Source: Anaerolineae bacterium | GTDB taxonomy: Bacteria; Chloroflexota; Anaerolineae; Anaerolineales; Villigracilaceae | Direction of reading: 5' to 3' | Assembly: GCA_018648685.1 (NCBI GenBank) | Contig: JABGQT010000134.1 | Location: forward strand, 1-64,000 | DNA: 64,000 nucleotides | In this document: positions 62,606 through 64,000 of the stretch, in pieces | How the letters are laid out: every line of letters begins with the position of its first letter | Numbering within the stretch: the first letter of the stretch is position 1 | Translations under genes and position numbers: made by a program | The notes under the pieces: model-generated | The model's database searches: none | The model's input: the letters and a program-made list of their open reading frames with translations, nothing else | What the model was told of the DNA's origin: nothing

Positions 62606-64000
62606 TTATTTTTCATTATTCGGCGTTTCTATATACTTTTCAATTAGGTAGTCATACTGTCCTGTATTGAGTTTATATATTTCAATAAAACGTTGGCTGT
62701 CCCAAAGAGGTCCAGATATGACATAGGAAAGCTTTTCATAATATTGAGCCAAGTTCGGTTCTTGGATTTTTATTTCTCCAGATTTTAAAGTTTCGTGGTA
62801 TCCGGTGGGAATTTTTCGCCAAAAATGACCAATTCTCCAATTCACTTTGTCCTTTGCTGGTAATCTTGCCAATAATGGATCTGATAACGCGAGAAAATCA
62901 TAAGCATAGGTGTTTGGTCCTTGTTCATATGCAGGCCTTCCAAGCATGCCAAACATTTCGACATTTTCTTTTTCTGTATATATCCATTTTTTGCCTGCAT
63001 ATTCCGACCCATATTCAGCAGTATGGCGAATACCATATTCGGTCAAACCAGAAAAGTTCTCATGAACAGCTTTTTCATCTTCAATACCATTGAGATCAAC
63101 TTTTATCGCAATACTCTTTCTGGCCACAATATTTTTTATTGGAGAATAATCAGTATATGCAACAAATAAAAGGATAATGGCAAGACTTATAAGAAAAGTT
63201 TTCTCTGAAAAGAAAGAAATTCGTGAGAATAAAATAATTGCAATAAAAAAGGGAGCTGCAAAAAATCTGCCTGACATAAAATCCCCGCCAATAGAAAGAA
63301 TATAGGCCAAATATAAAAGAACACCTATATAAGAAATGATCTTTTTTTTGTCTTTTTCAATGAAAACCGCAACACCGGCAAAAGCAATTATTAATAAAGT
63401 CACAGGGTCAAGTGCTATGGAATTTAAAAAATAATCAATGCCTTGCCCAATGAGCGAAATTTTAGGAACACCTGTATTTAATTTCGCATAAGCTGTATTT
63501 GGGAAAGGGAAACCATAATAGAATATTGAAAATAACTCCCAAAGAATTAAAGGCGAGAAGCCTAAAACAAGCTCCCGGATTTTGGTTTTCCAACTCTTCG
63601 AAACTGAAAGAAAATGATAGACAAGGGCGGGTAAAACAAGCAAAATTGCGTCTTGACGATTTACTGTGATCAAAGCTGCGCTTATTGTTAACCCCAAAAG
63701 ATTTTCTTTAGAACTCAAGAAAATCAAAAAGAAAAGAGCTAAGAGGAAGTAAGTCAGAGGGTTCTCTAACCCAGAAGTCGAATAATCTATAAAAGCTTTT
63801 GAAGAAATTATCGCAACTCCAAAAACCAATTTTGAATATATTTTGTTTGTTTTACTAAAAACGATATAGACAGATAGCGTAGAGACAAAAATGGAGAGAA
63901 ATATAACTAACATATACAATCCATTATCTCTGCTTAAATCCAGCAGTCTTGTTTGAACAAAATAAATAGCCGATATTAGCAGTGCCCAAAGCGGATGAGT
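62606..64000 (-). CDS. GT-C-like membrane protein, 5' end outside the window
   Basis: The frame is open without stop from 62606 to the window edge at 64000, giving at least 464 residues, so the true start lies outside. The part visible starts HPLWALLISAIYFVQTRLLDL and continues with about eight helices (to about residue 260 of the visible part), then a soluble domain with YGIRHTAEYGSEYAGKKWIYTEKENVEMFGMLGRPAYEQGP and WRIGHFWRKIPTG. The hydrophobic pattern and the early DYSTSGLENPLTYFLLALF segment are typical of polyprenyl-sugar-using GT-C proteins. AT-rich. Family not certain. Confidence 0.72.
   Translation of the reverse strand, partial: THPLWALLISAIYFVQTRLLDLSRDNGLYMLVIFLSIFVSTLSVYIVFSKTNKIYSKLVFGVAIISSKAFIDYSTSGLENPLTYFLLALFFLIFLSSKENLLGLTISAALITVNRQDAILLVLPALVYHFLSVSKSWKTKIRELVLGFSPLILWELFSIFYYGFPFPNTAYAKLNTGVPKISLIGQGIDYFLNSIALDPVTLLIIAFAGVAVFIEKDKKKIISYIGVLLYLAYILSIGGDFMSGRFFAAPFFIAIILFSRISFFSEKTFLISLAIILLFVAYTDYSPIKNIVARKSIAIKVDLNGIEDEKAVHENFSGLTEYGIRHTAEYGSEYAGKKWIYTEKENVEMFGMLGRPAYEQGPNTYAYDFLALSDPLLARLPAKDKVNWRIGHFWRKIPTGYHETLKSGEIKIQEPNLAQYYEKLSYVISGPLWDSQRFIEIYKLNTGQYDYLIEKYIETPNNEK

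Overview
The window is a chromosomal stretch of moderate G+C content whose gene content fits a member of the Chloroflexota, most likely class Anaerolineae. The assignment is inferred from gene content and not from a marker tree. The clues are lipoproteins with a lipobox followed by long Thr/Pro linkers, a CAP-domain lipoprotein carrying an NBR1-like Ig domain, a contiguous 14-gene complex I operon, a groESL operon with a CIRCE-type operator, and many different palindromic intergenic repeats. No tRNA, rRNA, CRISPR array or transposase was seen.

Layout. 0-6.4 kb (+): small accessory genes (two paralogous Nudix hydrolases, a VOC protein, a GNAT acetyltransferase, two small membrane proteins, an unknown soluble protein), then a YprB-like exonuclease, a spermidine-synthase-like protein and rubrerythrin. 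6.5-12.8 kb: a fatty acid desaturase (-), an AT-rich surface-glycan block (+) of a GT2 with a decayed methyltransferase domain, a methyltransferase and a GT-C-like membrane protein, then a HAD phosphatase (-). 12.9-27.0 kb (-): the complete nuoA-N operon, preceded by fabI and separated from it by a strong hairpin. 28.2-33.5 kb (+): a CAP lipoprotein, groES-groEL, a parvulin-type lipoprotein and a membrane-anchored Thr/Pro-rich protein. 33.5-36.9 kb (-): a cyclic-2,3-diphosphoglycerate-synthetase-like protein and argS. 37.2-38.9 kb (+): an AT-rich islet with a membrane protein and a sugar epimerase. 39.0-40.4 kb (-): a cyclase-family hydrolase and a LysE-type exporter. 40.7-43.3 kb (+): a two-domain molybdenum hydroxylase of the selenium-dependent xanthine dehydrogenase type. 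43.3-48.2 kb (-): an AI-2E-family transporter, threonine synthase and two exported proteins sharing a C-terminal module. 48.4-53.5 kb (-): a complete BMP-type nucleoside ABC importer. 53.6-64 kb (-): a GT-C-like membrane protein, carbamate kinase, a YgeW-like carbamoyltransferase, an aspartate-carbamoyltransferase-like protein that seems to lack aspartate-binding residues, a YgeY-type M20 hydrolase, a GntR regulator, adenine deaminase, and a GT-C-like membrane protein cut by the window edge.

The main biological story is the 40-63 kb region. It brings together uptake of nucleosides, adenine deamination to hypoxanthine, a molybdenum hydroxylase for hypoxanthine/xanthine, and a YgeY / two carbamoyltransferases / carbamate kinase module that could release carbamoyl phosphate and make ATP. 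This resembles the anaerobic purine-breakdown cluster of E. coli (yge/yqe/xdhD genes) in a reduced and rearranged form, with an additional divergent carbamoyltransferase. YgfK-, SsnA-, HyuA- and YgeX-type genes are not in the window. The pathway assignment is inference; the enzyme families are well supported by visible motifs.
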